From Chelativorans multitrophicus (GTDB lineage: Bacteria; Pseudomonadota; Alphaproteobacteria; Rhizobiales; Rhizobiaceae), in contig NZ_JAAAPL010000002.1 of assembly GCF_011317445.1 (NCBI RefSeq), positions 496,001 through 560,000 on the forward strand: a stretch of 64,000 bases of DNA, read 5' to 3'. Below, in pieces: positions 30,363 to 39,997 of this stretch. A model generated the notes under the pieces. The model had not been told where the DNA came from. It searched no databases and saw only the letters and a program-made list of their open reading frames with translations. Every line of letters starts with the position of its first letter. Position 1 is the stretch's first letter. The translations under genes and the position numbers were made by a program.

Positions 30363-30617
30363 ATGGAGGGTCTTGGTTGGATTTTGACAATTATTGTCGG
30401 CGGCCTTGCGGGTTGGATAGCCGAAATGATTATGAAGACGAATACCGGAATTCTGGCAAATATTATCATCGGCATTCTGGGCGCCGTCATCCTTAATGCT
30501 ATTCTTGTGGCAGTTCTTGGTTATACTTTCGGTGGTGTTATCGGACAGCTCGTCGTCGCCATTATCGGCGCGTGCATCCTGATCTGGCTTTACCGGCTGA
30601 TTCGCGGCCGTTCCTGA
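30363..30617 (+). CDS. GlsB/YeaQ/YmgE-family small membrane protein
   Basis: The 84-residue protein is almost entirely hydrophobic, with three predicted membrane helices (about 4-21, 27-49 and 53-77) rich in Gly and Ile. The pattern [13 protein letters not shown] near the start followed by [11 protein letters not shown] fits the GlsB/YeaQ/YmgE (transglycosylase-associated) family, whose members respond to stress in several bacteria but have no established biochemical activity. Codon use is less GC-rich than its neighbours. It lies between lpdA (70 bp) and lipA and is closed by a strong terminator. Confidence 0.85.
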   Translation: MEGLGWILTIIVGGLAGWIAEMIMKTNTGILANIIIGILGAVILNAILVAVLGYTFGGVIGQLVVAIIGACILIWLYRLIRGRS

Positions 30618-30637
30618 CACTGCCGTTAAAAAATGCG

Positions 30638-30666
30638 CCCGCCTGCGGAACAGCAGGCGGGTCTTT
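30638..30666 (+). terminator. Rho-independent terminator after the GlsB/YeaQ-like gene
   Basis: A 9-bp perfect stem (CCCGCCTGC at 30638-30646, GCAGGCGGG at 30653-30661) with a 6-base loop is followed by TCTTT. It separates the pdh/lpdA region from lipA, about 20 bp after the stop codon of the small membrane protein. Confidence 0.85.
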
Positions 30667-30717
30667 CGTATCCGTCGGAAACGCTTATATGAGACCGGCG
30701 AACAGAAAGTAGACAAT

Positions 30718-31686
30718 ATGGTCACCGTCCTCGACACCGTCTCCAAGCCGCGCCCGCGCCATCCCGAGAAGGCGCATCGGCCCGATCAGGAAGTTCTGCG
30801 CAAGCCGGACTGGATCCGTGTCAAAGCGCCTACCTCCAGGGGCTATTTGGAAACGCGCGAGATCGTGAAGACCAACAAGCTTGTCACGGTCTGCGAGGAG
30901 GCGGGCTGTCCCAATATCGGCGAATGCTGGGACAAGAAGCACGCGACCTTCATGATCATGGGTGAGATCTGCACCCGTGCCTGCGCCTTCTGTAATGTCG
31001 CGACGGGCATTCCCGGCCCGCTCGATCCGAACGAGCCCGCCAACGTGGCGAAAGCTGTCCGCGAGATGGGGCTGAACCACGTCGTCATCACCTCCGTCGA
31101 CCGGGACGATCTGAATGACGGGGGCGCGCAGCATTTTGCCGACGTGATCCAAGCGATCCGTGCGGCGACGCCGCAGACCACCATCGAGATCCTGACGCCG
31201 GACTTCCTGCGCAAGGACGGCGCTTTGGAGTTGGTCGTGGCCGCCAAACCAGATGTCTTCAACCACAATCTGGAGACAGTCCCCTCGAAATACCTGACGG
31301 TGCGCCCTGGCGCCCGCTACTTCCATTCCATCCGGCTCTTACAGAGGGTGAAGGAGATCGATCCTTCGATCTTTACGAAATCCGGAATTATGGTCGGGCT
31401 TGGCGAGGAGCGAAACGAGGTGCTTCAGCTGATGGATGACCTGCGCTCGGCGGATGTCGATTTCATCACAATCGGGCAGTATCTCCAGCCCACTAAAAAG
31501 CACCACCCAGTGAAGAAGTTCGTGACGCCGGAAGAGTTCAAATCCTACGAGACCATCGCCTACACCAAGGGCTTTCTAATGGCTTCCTCCAGCCCGCTCA
31601 CGCGATCTTCGCACCATGCGGGCGAGGATTTCGAGCGCTTGCGCGCCGCGCGCGAGGCACGGCTCTCCCTGGCGAAGACGGCTTAA
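30718..31686 (+). CDS. lipA: Lipoyl synthase
   Basis: LipA is a radical-SAM enzyme that inserts two sulfurs into protein-bound octanoyl groups, here presumably the Lys43 side chains of PdhB and PdhC. The 322-residue protein carries both iron-sulfur motifs: the auxiliary cluster Cys59, Cys64, Cys70 and the radical-SAM cluster Cys85, Cys89, Cys92 (CTRACAFC). The RSSH-like end is present as [11 protein letters not shown]. It has its own leader after the preceding terminator and is followed by the COQ10-like gene after 8 bp. Confidence 0.98.
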   Translation: MVTVLDTVSKPRPRHPEKAHRPDQEVLRKPDWIRVKAPTSRGYLETREIVKTNKLVTVCEEAGCPNIGECWDKKHATFMIMGEICTRACAFCNVATGIPGPLDPNEPANVAKAVREMGLNHVVITSVDRDDLNDGGAQHFADVIQAIRAATPQTTIEILTPDFLRKDGALELVVAAKPDVFNHNLETVPSKYLTVRPGARYFHSIRLLQRVKEIDPSIFTKSGIMVGLGEERNEVLQLMDDLRSADVDFITIGQYLQPTKKHHPVKKFVTPEEFKSYETIAYTKGFLMASSSPLTRSSHHAGEDFERLRAAREARLSLAKTA

Positions 31687-31694
31687 GACGCTTA

Positions 31695-32150
31695 ATGCCC
31701 AAGCACGAGACGGTTCGAAGGGTCAGTCATCCACCCGATCAGATGTTCGCCCTGGTGGCGGATGTGGAAAGCTATCCCGAATTCCTGCCGATGTGCGAGG
31801 CGCTGACGGTGCGTTCGCGAAAGGAACGCGACGGAATAACCATATTGGTGGCCGACATGACCGTTGGCTACAAGGCCATCCGCGAAACCTTTACGAGCCA
31901 AGTCGTGCTGAAGCCCGCGGAAAGCACCATCGATGTGCGTTATATCGACGGGCCGTTTCGCTTCCTGCAGAACCACTGGCGTTTCGATCCCGCTGGCGAA
32001 AATCAGACGGATGTGCATTTCTTCATAGAATATGAATTCAAGAGCCGCATGCTCGGCATCTTGATGGGAGCGATGTTCGACCGCGCTTTCCGCATGTTCT
32101 CCGAAGCGTTCGAGCGTCGCGCCGACCAGATTTACGGCCGCATGGCCTGA
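31695..32150 (+). CDS. COQ10/RatA-like START-domain protein
   Basis: The 151-residue protein belongs to the polyketide-cyclase/START-like (SRPBCC) family, COQ10 branch, whose mitochondrial members bind ubiquinone and support respiration. Recognisable blocks are MFALVADVESYPEFLPMC near residue 17, DMTVGYKAIRETFTS and IDGPFRFLQNHWRF; the end has MGAMFDRAFRMFSEAFERRA. Proteins annotated as RatA toxins belong to the same family, but a chaperone or carrier role for ubiquinone is more plausible in this group. It is tightly linked to lipA and overlaps the convergent cinA by 19 bp. Confidence 0.9.
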   Translation: MPKHETVRRVSHPPDQMFALVADVESYPEFLPMCEALTVRSRKERDGITILVADMTVGYKAIRETFTSQVVLKPAESTIDVRYIDGPFRFLQNHWRFDPAGENQTDVHFFIEYEFKSRMLGILMGAMFDRAFRMFSEAFERRADQIYGRMA

Positions 32151-32629
32151 GCCGCAGCGAGGAGAAGCCGCAGCGCAGTGATAACGCTCTCGCGGCGGAT
32201 TGCGGCGCGGCCGAGATCGGCAAACTCCCGCTTTTCCGCTGTCGCGCGGGTGTCTTTCGTCGCGACTGCGAACCACACGAGGCCCACGGGCTTTTCAGGC
32301 GTGCCGCCCCCGGGTCCCGCAACACCTGTTATCGAAACGGCAATATCGGCATTCGAATGGGCGAGTGCGCCCGCTGCCATCTCGCGCGCCGTTTCGGCCG
32401 AAACGGCGCCGAAAGCAGCGAGGGTTTCGCTGGAAACGTCCAGCATTTCGGCCTTCGCCTCGTTCGAATAGGTAACGAATCCGCGCTCAAAGATTTTGGA
32501 GGAACCCGCAATGTCCGTTAAGGCGGCGCTTACCAAGCCGCCCGTGCAGGATTCGGCGGTGGCGAGCTTCAAGTCGCGCTCTTCGAAAACGCGTAGAACC
32601 TCCCGTGCCAGTTCTTCGCTATCTTCCAT
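32132..32629 (-). CDS. CinA C-terminal-domain protein (nicotinamide-nucleotide amidase, PncC)
   Basis: The 165-residue protein consists only of the CinA C-terminal domain, which deamidates NMN to nicotinate mononucleotide in NAD recycling (PncC). Key parts are TAESCTGGLVSAALTDIAGSS near residue 24, the FVTYSNEAK block and the GVAGPGGGTPEKPVGLVW loop. No N-terminal MoaB-like domain is present, as is usual in alphaproteobacteria. It is 15 bp downstream of ispDF on the same strand, so probably co-transcribed, and its 3' end overlaps the end of the convergent COQ10-like gene. Confidence 0.92.
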   Translation of the reverse strand: MEDSEELAREVLRVFEERDLKLATAESCTGGLVSAALTDIAGSSKIFERGFVTYSNEAKAEMLDVSSETLAAFGAVSAETAREMAAGALAHSNADIAVSITGVAGPGGGTPEKPVGLVWFAVATKDTRATAEKREFADLGRAAIRRESVITALRLLLAAAQAMRP

Positions 32630-32644
32630 CGAAAGCTCCGCCGA

Positions 32645-33871
32645 TCAGTTTCCCAGGGAGCCAGGGTAGGCGACCGTAGCCGTGGCGATCGCCGCGATCC
32701 CCTCGGCCCGGCCAATGAAACCGAGCCCCTCATTGGTAGTCGCCTTGACGGAAACGCGCTCCGGCGAAATCTGCAACATATCCGAAAGTTCCGCCAGCAT
32801 GGCCTCGCGATAAGGCCCGATGCGCGGCGCCTCGCAAATGAGCGTGACATCAGCATTGGCGATGCGCCCGCCGCGCGCACGTAGGAGATTGACCGCGTGT
32901 TCGACAAAAATGCGGGATTTTGCGCCTTTCCATTGCGGGTCCGAGGGCGGAAAGTGGGTGCCTATATCGCCGGCCCCACAGGTGGCGAGCAGCGCATCTG
33001 TAAGGGCGTGCAGACCCACATCCGCATCGGAATGACCCATCAGGGTTTTGCCGTGAGGGATTTGAACACCGCACAGAGTTACATGGCCACCCGGACCGAA
33101 CCCATGCACATCATATCCATTGCCTACCCGGATATCCGGCAACTCCGTCATGGCGGGTCCTAACCTTTGGTCGGCCAGAGCAATATCCTTGGCCCATGTG
33201 AGCTTCACATTGTCCGGCGAGCCGCTGACAAGGCGGACCGAAATGCCTGCCCATTCAGCGATAGCTGCATCGTCCGTGAAATCCGAACGGCCGGACTGCC
33301 AAGCTTTCTGGTGTGCCTCATAGATCGGGCGAAAAGGGAAGCCTTGAGGAGTCTGAGCGGCAAACAGACCGTCGCGCGGCACGGTGCCCGTTATGATGCC
33401 GTTCACACCCGAACGTTTCAGCGTGTCGGACACCGGAAGTGCGGGAAGGGCACCGCTGTCCTCACCCACGGCCTCTATGACGCGCTCAATCAATGCTTCA
33501 TCGATGAATGGCCTTACGCCGTCATGGATAAGCACGATATCAGGCTTCACCTCTTCGAGCGCGGCAAGCGCAAGCCGCGTCGATTCCTGCCGTGAGGCTC
33601 CGCCATGAACGGCGCGGATATCGCCATCCAGTCCTTCGCGTGCCTGGTTGAAGAGGGAGCTATCCTCTGGATGGACGGCAACGGCGATTGTGCCGACGCG
33701 TTTGCTCTTCGCCAAGACTTCAAGTGTGTGGCGGATGACAGGCTTGCCGCCAATCAGCCGGTATTGTTTCGGGCCGTTCTGGGCCTGGCCGGCCCGCTCG
33801 CCGCGCCCTGCAGCAACCACCACAACGGCAACTCGACGGTTGCGCCTATCCTTTTCAAAAGGTGCGTTCAT
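32645..33871 (-). CDS. ispDF: Bifunctional IspD/IspF isoprenoid biosynthesis enzyme
   Basis: The fusion carries out two steps of the MEP isoprenoid pathway: transfer of CMP to MEP (IspD) and formation of the cyclic diphosphate (IspF). The 408-residue protein has the IspD nucleotide-binding AAGRGERAG (20-28), HDGVRPF (116-122) and TPQGF (174-178), and from about residue 245 IspF, with zinc ligands Asp254 and His256 (YDVHGF) and His288 in [10 protein letters not shown]. Fusion is common in alphaproteobacteria. The ATG at 33871 is chosen over an in-frame TTG eight codons upstream. dusB diverges from it. Confidence 0.96.
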   Translation of the reverse strand: MNAPFEKDRRNRRVAVVVVAAGRGERAGQAQNGPKQYRLIGGKPVIRHTLEVLAKSKRVGTIAVAVHPEDSSLFNQAREGLDGDIRAVHGGASRQESTRLALAALEEVKPDIVLIHDGVRPFIDEALIERVIEAVGEDSGALPALPVSDTLKRSGVNGIITGTVPRDGLFAAQTPQGFPFRPIYEAHQKAWQSGRSDFTDDAAIAEWAGISVRLVSGSPDNVKLTWAKDIALADQRLGPAMTELPDIRVGNGYDVHGFGPGGHVTLCGVQIPHGKTLMGHSDADVGLHALTDALLATCGAGDIGTHFPPSDPQWKGAKSRIFVEHAVNLLRARGGRIANADVTLICEAPRIGPYREAMLAELSDMLQISPERVSVKATTNEGLGFIGRAEGIAAIATATVAYPGSLGN

Positions 33872-33955
33872 GCCGAAGACGCATAATTGCGGCAAGGTTG
33901 AAAAGCTACCGGATTCTCTGCCATTACAACGCAGCTATTGCGCAACACGCACGAA

Positions 33956-35020
33956 ATGTCTAACAAATGGGCATTCAGCAAGGATGCCTTATTCTTGAGC
34001 AACAGTGCGCTGCAAATCCTTTCCCAACCGCTTCAGGTCGGCGCGGTCCGGCTGCGGAACCGCGTGTTCCTGGCGCCTATGTCCGGTGTGACGGATCTGC
34101 CGTTTCGCATGCGCGCTTATGCGCATGGCGCCGGGTTGGTCGTATCCGAGATGGTGGCCAGCGGTGAGCTGGCGAAGGGCAGGGCGGAGAGTGCAAGGCG
34201 CATCCGCCGGCCCGATATCGACGTCCACATGGTTCAGATCGCCGGTCGCGAAGCGCGCTGGATGGCCGAGGCGGCGCGCATCGCCGTGGACGAGGGTGCG
34301 GACATCGTCGACATCAATATGGGCTGTCCGGCCAAGAAAGTGACGGGCGGCTATTCCGGCTCCGCTCTCATGCGCGAGCCCGATCACGCACTGTCGCTGA
34401 TCGAGGCGGTGGTAAAAGCCGTGGATGTGCCGGTGACAGTCAAGATGCGGCTTGGCTGGGATGATGCGTGCCTCAACGCGCCCGAGCTTGCTCGCCGGGC
34501 TGAAGCCGCCGGCGTGGCGATGGTGACGGTTCATGGGCGCACGCGCTGCCAGTTCTATACCGGTCAGGCAAATTGGAAAGCGATAGCGGAGGTCAAGCAG
34601 GCGGTCTCCATCCCGGTCGTCGCCAATGGGGATGGCGAAGGACCGTTGGAGGCTGCGACTATGCTCACCCAATCAGGCGCTGACGCCGTGATGATCGGCC
34701 GGGCGCATTACGGCGCGCCGTGGAAGGCCGGCGCGCTGGCGCATGCCGCAGACGGCAGTGCGGCGCCTGGCGTACCGGCCGGTACGGCCGAGATGGCAGA
34801 TTATGTTGCGGCGCATTACGTGGATATGCTTTCGCATTACGGCACGGGGCAGGGAACGCGCCACGCAAGAAAGCATATCGGATGGTATCTGGACCGTCAT
34901 TCAGCCCCTGATCCCGCTTTGCGGCGCTCGATTATGACGGAAACGGACCCTTCTAAGGTGCTCCACCTTATTGGCGGGATATTTTCTCAACCGGGTCTCG
35001 TGCAAGGGCTAGCCGCATGA
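33956..35020 (+). CDS. dusB: tRNA-dihydrouridine synthase DusB (NifR3)
   Basis: DusB reduces specific uridines of tRNA to dihydrouridine with FMN and NADPH. The 354-residue protein has the TIM-barrel start [14 protein letters not shown], the catalytic Cys124 in [20 protein letters not shown] and the FMN phosphate-binding VVANGDG and [11 protein letters not shown]. The start is uncertain: ATG at 33956 is used here, but an in-frame TTG at 33995 preceded by AAGGA would give a protein closer to the family N-terminus. Its TGA overlaps the ntrB ATG (ATGA), the classical nifR3-ntrB-ntrC operon arrangement. Confidence 0.94.
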   Translation: MSNKWAFSKDALFLSNSALQILSQPLQVGAVRLRNRVFLAPMSGVTDLPFRMRAYAHGAGLVVSEMVASGELAKGRAESARRIRRPDIDVHMVQIAGREARWMAEAARIAVDEGADIVDINMGCPAKKVTGGYSGSALMREPDHALSLIEAVVKAVDVPVTVKMRLGWDDACLNAPELARRAEAAGVAMVTVHGRTRCQFYTGQANWKAIAEVKQAVSIPVVANGDGEGPLEAATMLTQSGADAVMIGRAHYGAPWKAGALAHAADGSAAPGVPAGTAEMADYVAAHYVDMLSHYGTGQGTRHARKHIGWYLDRHSAPDPALRRSIMTETDPSKVLHLIGGIFSQPGLVQGLAA

Positions 35021-36150
35021 ACGCTAAAACGTCCGGCGTGGCGCAACTCGCCATCGATTCCATCGGTCACCCGGTGGTGATGGTAGACGAGAACGGCTTT
35101 TTCACCTTCGCCAATGCGGAGGCGGAGAATTTCTTTCGGCTGAGCGCCACGATGCTTGCGCGCCACCAACTTGCCGATTTCGTACCGTTCGGCAGCCCGC
35201 TGCTGACGCTCGTCGAGCAAGTGCGCGAGCGACGCGCGCCCTTCAATGAATATCGCGTCGAAATCTCCTCGCCCCGTCTCGGACCGGACAAGATCGTCGA
35301 TATCTATGTGGCGCCCGTTTCAGAGCTTCCAGGCTCGGCAGTCATCATGTTCCAGGAACGGTCAATGGCGGAAAAGATCGACCGGCAGATGACCCATCGG
35401 GGCGCTGCCCGGTCCGTCACAGGGCTTGCCGCCATGCTGGCCCATGAAATCAAAAACCCACTTTCCGGGATACGCGGTGCGGCGCAGCTCCTCGAACATG
35501 TGGTTTCAGATGAGGACCGTGCGCTGGCACGCCTGATCACCGAGGAGACGGACAGGATCGTCGCGCTTGTCGATCGCATGGAGGAGTTTTCTGACGAGCG
35601 TCCCGTCGACCGCGAGCCGGTGAATATCCACGTCGTGCTTGATCATGTGAAGGCGATCGCCAAGAACGGCTTCGCCAGGCACATCAACATAATCGAAGAG
35701 TACGACCCCTCGCTTCCGCCCATTTTTGCCAATAGGGGCCAACTTGTTCAGGTCTTCTTAAACCTCATCAAGAATGCCTCGGAAGCTATTGGAAACGCTT
35801 CAACTGGCGAAATCAAGCTCTCCACTGCCTTCCGGCCCGGCATCCGCTTTTCCGTGCCCGGAACGCGTGAACGGGTCTCCCTGCCGATGGAATTCTGCGT
35901 CCATGACAACGGTCCGGGCGTCCCCGAAGACATTCAGGCGATTATTTTCGACCCGTTCATCACCACGAAGCCGAACGGCTCCGGGCTGGGATTGGCGTTG
36001 GTCGCAAAAATCGTCGGAGCGCATGGCGGCGTGATCGAATGCGATTCGTCCTCACGCGGAACGACTTTCCGTGTGCTCATGCCGGCGTGGCGTGGCGATC
36101 CGCCGTCGTTGGTGGCGGGCCGGCGGAAGAAAACGGATGCGAAGGCATGA
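35017..36150 (+). CDS. ntrB: Nitrogen regulation sensor kinase NtrB (NR II)
   Basis: NtrB is the soluble histidine kinase/phosphatase that controls NtrC according to the PII protein signal. The 377-residue protein has a PAS domain (about 8-115), a HisKA dimerisation domain with phosphorylated His143 in [15 protein letters not shown], and an ATPase domain with the N box NLIKNASEA, the G1 box DNGPGVPE and the G2 box GSGLGLALV. No membrane segment is present. It overlaps dusB and ntrC by 4 bp each, so the three are translationally coupled. Confidence 0.96.
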   Translation: MNAKTSGVAQLAIDSIGHPVVMVDENGFFTFANAEAENFFRLSATMLARHQLADFVPFGSPLLTLVEQVRERRAPFNEYRVEISSPRLGPDKIVDIYVAPVSELPGSAVIMFQERSMAEKIDRQMTHRGAARSVTGLAAMLAHEIKNPLSGIRGAAQLLEHVVSDEDRALARLITEETDRIVALVDRMEEFSDERPVDREPVNIHVVLDHVKAIAKNGFARHINIIEEYDPSLPPIFANRGQLVQVFLNLIKNASEAIGNASTGEIKLSTAFRPGIRFSVPGTRERVSLPMEFCVHDNGPGVPEDIQAIIFDPFITTKPNGSGLGLALVAKIVGAHGGVIECDSSSRGTTFRVLMPAWRGDPPSLVAGRRKKTDAKA

Positions 36151-37607
36151 GCGCACAAGGCAACATTCTGGTGGCCGATGACGACGCGGCCATTCGCACG
36201 GTCCTCAATCAGGCGCTGTCGCGCGTGGGGCACCAGGTCCGCGTGACGTCGAATGCCGCGACGCTTTGGCGCTGGGTTGCCGCGGGCGAGGGGGATCTAG
36301 TCATTACCGATGTGGTGATGCCGGACGAAAATGCCTTCGACATGCTTCCGCGCATCCGAAAAGCGAGGCCGGACCTGCCGGTCATCGTCATGAGCGCACA
36401 GAACACCTTCATGACTGCGATTCGTGCGTCGGAGGCAGGCGCTTACGAATACCTGCCCAAGCCCTTCGATTTGACGGAGCTTCTGGGCATAGTCGGTCGG
36501 GCTCTGGCAGAGCCGCGCAGCAAGGCAGTCGAGACGCGGACGAACGATACGCCGGAAGCGATGCCGCTCATCGGCCGCTCGCCGGCCATGCAGGATATCT
36601 ACCGCATGCTTGCCCGCATGATGCAGACGGATCTCACCGTCATGATCACCGGCGAATCGGGGACTGGCAAGGAACTCGTCGCGCGGGCTCTACATGAATT
36701 CGGCCGCCGCCGTAACGGCCCCTTCGTCGCTATCAACATGGCGGCCATACCCCGGGACCTGATCGAGTCGGAACTCTTCGGCCACGAGAAAGGGGCTTTC
36801 ACGGGCGCGCAGCAGCGCTCTTCCGGTCGCTTCGAGCAAGCTGAAGGTGGCACGCTTTTCCTCGATGAAATCGGCGATATGCCCATGGAGGCCCAAACGC
36901 GGCTCCTGCGAGTGCTCCAGCAGGGCGAATACACCACGGTGGGCGGACGCACGCCGATCAAGACCGATGTGCGAATCGTTGCTGCCACGAACAAGGATTT
37001 GCGCGCGCTTATCAATCAGGGGCTTTTTCGTGAAGATCTCTTCTACCGCCTGAATGTCGTCCCGCTGCGGCTGCCGCCGTTGCGCGAAAGGTCGGAGGAT
37101 ATACCCGATCTGGTGCGTCATTTCTTTGCACAAGCGGAACGGGAAGGACTCCAGCCCAAGCGCATCGCCACGGGCGGGGTCGACGCCATGATGAAATATC
37201 CATGGCCCGGCAATGTGCGCGAACTGGAAAACCTAGTGCGCCGGTTGGCCGCGCTATACCCCCAGGACGAGATCTCCGAGGAAATCATACTGGGCGAGCT
37301 TCATGGTGGGATGCCGGCCGCCAATTCGCCTTTGAATGATGGAGCGGGGCAGGACCTGCCACTTGGGCAATCCGTGGAACAATATCTGCAGCGCTATTTC
37401 CGAGGCTTCGGTTCAGCGCTTCCGCCGCCGGGCCTCTACCACCGCATTCTGGCCGAGGTGGAGTATCCACTGATCCTTGCGGCTCTCGCTGCCACCCATG
37501 GCAATCAGATCCGGGCGGCCGAACTGCTTGGGGTCAACCGCAACACACTGCGCAAGAAGATCCGCGATCTTAGCGTCGATATCTATCGGACGGCCAAAAA
37601 CCCCTGA
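36147..37607 (+). CDS. ntrC: Nitrogen regulation response regulator NtrC (NR I)
   Basis: NtrC activates sigma-54 promoters under nitrogen limitation. The 486-residue protein has a receiver domain with phosphorylated Asp55 (VITDVVMP), an AAA+ domain with Walker A GESGTGKE (169-176) and an intact sigma-54 contact loop GAFTGA (216-221), and a Fis-type helix-turn-helix at the C-terminus ([16 protein letters not shown]). The ATG at 36147 overlaps the ntrB stop (ATGA) and gives the standard N-terminus. It is followed by ntrY after a 98-bp gap that contains inverted repeats. Confidence 0.97.
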   Translation: MSAQGNILVADDDAAIRTVLNQALSRVGHQVRVTSNAATLWRWVAAGEGDLVITDVVMPDENAFDMLPRIRKARPDLPVIVMSAQNTFMTAIRASEAGAYEYLPKPFDLTELLGIVGRALAEPRSKAVETRTNDTPEAMPLIGRSPAMQDIYRMLARMMQTDLTVMITGESGTGKELVARALHEFGRRRNGPFVAINMAAIPRDLIESELFGHEKGAFTGAQQRSSGRFEQAEGGTLFLDEIGDMPMEAQTRLLRVLQQGEYTTVGGRTPIKTDVRIVAATNKDLRALINQGLFREDLFYRLNVVPLRLPPLRERSEDIPDLVRHFFAQAEREGLQPKRIATGGVDAMMKYPWPGNVRELENLVRRLAALYPQDEISEEIILGELHGGMPAANSPLNDGAGQDLPLGQSVEQYLQRYFRGFGSALPPPGLYHRILAEVEYPLILAALAATHGNQIRAAELLGVNRNTLRKKIRDLSVDIYRTAKNP

Positions 37608-37631
37608 ATTGAGACCACAGCTTTAGGCGCA

Positions 37632-37683
37632 GCAACAAGCTCGTTGCAAAATCGCCACATTGCGTTGCATATCTGCAACGCAA
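37632..37683. promoter_or_regulatory. Paired inverted repeats upstream of ntrY, candidate operator
   Basis: Two dyads lie in the 98-bp ntrC-ntrY gap. The first, GCAAC-N6-GTTGC (37632-37647), contains CAAGCTCGTTG, which fits a CAA-N5-TTG pattern of the kind reported for NtrX in Brucella. The second is a perfect 10-bp inverted repeat, TTGCGTTGCA and TGCAACGCAA with a 4-base centre (37660-37683), ending 22 bp before the ntrY start. No T-run follows, so a terminator for ntrC is less likely than an operator. Confidence 0.55.
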
Positions 37684-37705
37684 AGACTCTGCAGGTGGGA
37701 TAGGG

Positions 37706-39997
37706 ATGAACAGAGGGGCGCCCATAACGGCTGGCAAAGCCTCTTATCAGACAGGCGCATCCAACGACGGTCGCCGCCTGATGGCGCTGCCCGGCATCAT
37801 TGCCACGGCAGGGGCACTGGTGACGGCTGCCATCTCCTTTGCCGTGCTGCTTGGCCTTCTTCAGCCCTACATCACGCCGGATGCGCGTACGACTCTGGTC
37901 CTGATCGGCATCAATGCCGCCTTCATTCTCATCCTCCTTGGCCTGATTGGTCGCGAAGCACACCGGATCTACGCCGCGCGGCGCGGCGGCAAGGCTGCAG
38001 CGCGGCTGCATGTGCGTATCGTCGCCATGTTCTCGCTGGTGGCGGCGATCCCGGCGATCCTCGTGGCGGTGGTCGCATCTATTACGCTCGATCTTGGCCT
38101 TGACCGCTGGTTCGAGCTCCGGACCCGTGTGATCGTCAATTCGTCGCTGTCGATCGCGGATGCCTATGTGCGCGAGAACGCCGGCACGCTGCAGGGTACG
38201 ACGCTTTCGATGGCGATCGACCTCGACCGCTCCCGCTCGCTCTACAATCTTGACCGCAACGGCTTCCGGCAATTGCTTACGCAGCAGACAATCGGGCGGG
38301 GACTCGCGCAGGCGGCGCTGATCCGCGAGGATGCATCGGCGATTATAGCCGCAGACATTCCGGATATGGCAATTCCAACGCCGCGCGAGGGGGCCTTGCG
38401 ACAGGCAGCCGATGGCCGGCCGGTGCTTTTCGATCTGCCGCCCGGCAATCTAATCGCGGCCATCGTAAAGCTTCATAATATCCCCGACGCCTATCTCTAT
38501 ACCCTGCGCGAACTCGATCCGCAGGTCATCAAGGCGCAGCGGCTTGTGGCCGCCAATACAGGGGAATATCGCTCCCTGGAGGCAAACCGCTTCAGTACGC
38601 AGGTTGCCTTTGCGCTGCTATACCTGATCGTTACGCTTGCCATAGTGCTCGCCGCCATCTGGACGGGCATAGCCGTGGCCGACCGGATTGTGCGTCCGAT
38701 CCGGCAGCTTATTGGAGCGGCAGATGCGGTTTCGATGGGCAATCTGGACGTGGCTGTGCCGGTGCGCGGCTCCGATGGTGACGTTGCCTCCCTTGGCGAC
38801 ACCTTCAACAAGATGACGCTCCAGCTCAAGACGCAGCGCGACCAGCTCATCTCGGCGCGCGACATGATCGACGAGCGCCGACGCTTCACGGAGGCGGTGC
38901 TCTCGGGCGTCACGGCCGGCGTTATCGGCGTGAACGCCAATGGGACCGTGTCGATCGTCAACCGCTCGGCCGAGACCATGTTAGGGATCGACGGCGAGAA
39001 AACGATCGGGAAGAATCTTTCCGCCGTGCTGCCTCAGTTGGGCGCGGTTTTCGAGACCGGACGCTCAACCGGCAGGAAAGTGTACCGGGACCAGGTGACC
39101 TTCTATCGGCAGGGAGCGGAACGCACCTTCAATATCCAGATCACGACGGAGGAGGCGGTCGGTGAAACCCAGCAGCGTTCCTATGTGGTCACCGTGGACG
39201 ACATTACCGACCTCGTCCAAGCGCAGCGTTCCACTGCCTGGGCCGACGTGGCGCGACGAATCGCGCATGAGATCAAGAACCCGTTGACGCCGATTCAACT
39301 TTCCGCCGAGCGCATCCGTCGGCGCTTCGGGAAGGTGATTACGGAGGACCGCGCCATTTTCGACCAATGCACGGACACCATTATCCGGCAGGTCGGTGAT
39401 ATCGGTCGCATGGTGGACGAGTTCTCTGCCTTCGCGCGTATGCCGAAGCCCGAGATGAAGCGACTGGACCTTCGCGAGCCGCTTCGTGAAGCTTCCTTCC
39501 TGATCGAGGTGAGCCGGCCCGACATCAAAATCGAGAACGACCTTGGCGGCGTGCCGCTGGTGGGGCGTTTTGATACCAGGCTGATGAGTCAGGCTTTTGG
39601 CAATGTTATCAAGAACGCGGCGGAAGCTATTGATGCTGTACCTCAAGAGGAAAGGCGCCCAGGGGCGATCCGGGTTTGCGCGCGCGACATCGGAAATGCA
39701 ATCGAGGTGCTTGTGATGGACAACGGCAAGGGCCTGCCGCGAGAAAACCGGCAGAGGCTGCTGGAACCCTACATGACCACGCGCGAGAAGGGCACAGGGT
39801 TGGGACTTGCCATCGTGAAGAAGATTATCGAGGACCACGGCGGCAAGCTGGAGCTTCTCGATGCGCCGCAGAGCTTTCATGAGGGCGTGGGAGCAATGAT
39901 TCGGATGGTCTTGCCGGTCACGCAAGCGGATGCGGGGAATGGGGCAGGGACGGATAATTCGGTAGACAGGACGGAAAAGGTCGACAATGGCGTCTGA
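37706..39997 (+). CDS. ntrY: Membrane sensor histidine kinase NtrY
   Basis: NtrY senses nitrogen and, in some relatives, redox state, and phosphorylates NtrX. The 763-residue protein has four membrane helices (about 28-50, 63-83, 104-128 and 300-322) with a periplasmic sensing region between the third and fourth, a HAMP linker (about 322-376), a PAS domain (about 393-505), a HisKA domain with His521 in [12 protein letters not shown] and a HATPase domain (VIKNAAEAI, DNGKGLP, GTGLGLAIV). The start ATG at 37706 follows a GGGATAGGG purine run. It overlaps ntrX by 11 bp. Confidence 0.97.
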   Translation: MNRGAPITAGKASYQTGASNDGRRLMALPGIIATAGALVTAAISFAVLLGLLQPYITPDARTTLVLIGINAAFILILLGLIGREAHRIYAARRGGKAAARLHVRIVAMFSLVAAIPAILVAVVASITLDLGLDRWFELRTRVIVNSSLSIADAYVRENAGTLQGTTLSMAIDLDRSRSLYNLDRNGFRQLLTQQTIGRGLAQAALIREDASAIIAADIPDMAIPTPREGALRQAADGRPVLFDLPPGNLIAAIVKLHNIPDAYLYTLRELDPQVIKAQRLVAANTGEYRSLEANRFSTQVAFALLYLIVTLAIVLAAIWTGIAVADRIVRPIRQLIGAADAVSMGNLDVAVPVRGSDGDVASLGDTFNKMTLQLKTQRDQLISARDMIDERRRFTEAVLSGVTAGVIGVNANGTVSIVNRSAETMLGIDGEKTIGKNLSAVLPQLGAVFETGRSTGRKVYRDQVTFYRQGAERTFNIQITTEEAVGETQQRSYVVTVDDITDLVQAQRSTAWADVARRIAHEIKNPLTPIQLSAERIRRRFGKVITEDRAIFDQCTDTIIRQVGDIGRMVDEFSAFARMPKPEMKRLDLREPLREASFLIEVSRPDIKIENDLGGVPLVGRFDTRLMSQAFGNVIKNAAEAIDAVPQEERRPGAIRVCARDIGNAIEVLVMDNGKGLPRENRQRLLEPYMTTREKGTGLGLAIVKKIIEDHGGKLELLDAPQSFHEGVGAMIRMVLPVTQADAGNGAGTDNSVDRTEKVDNGV

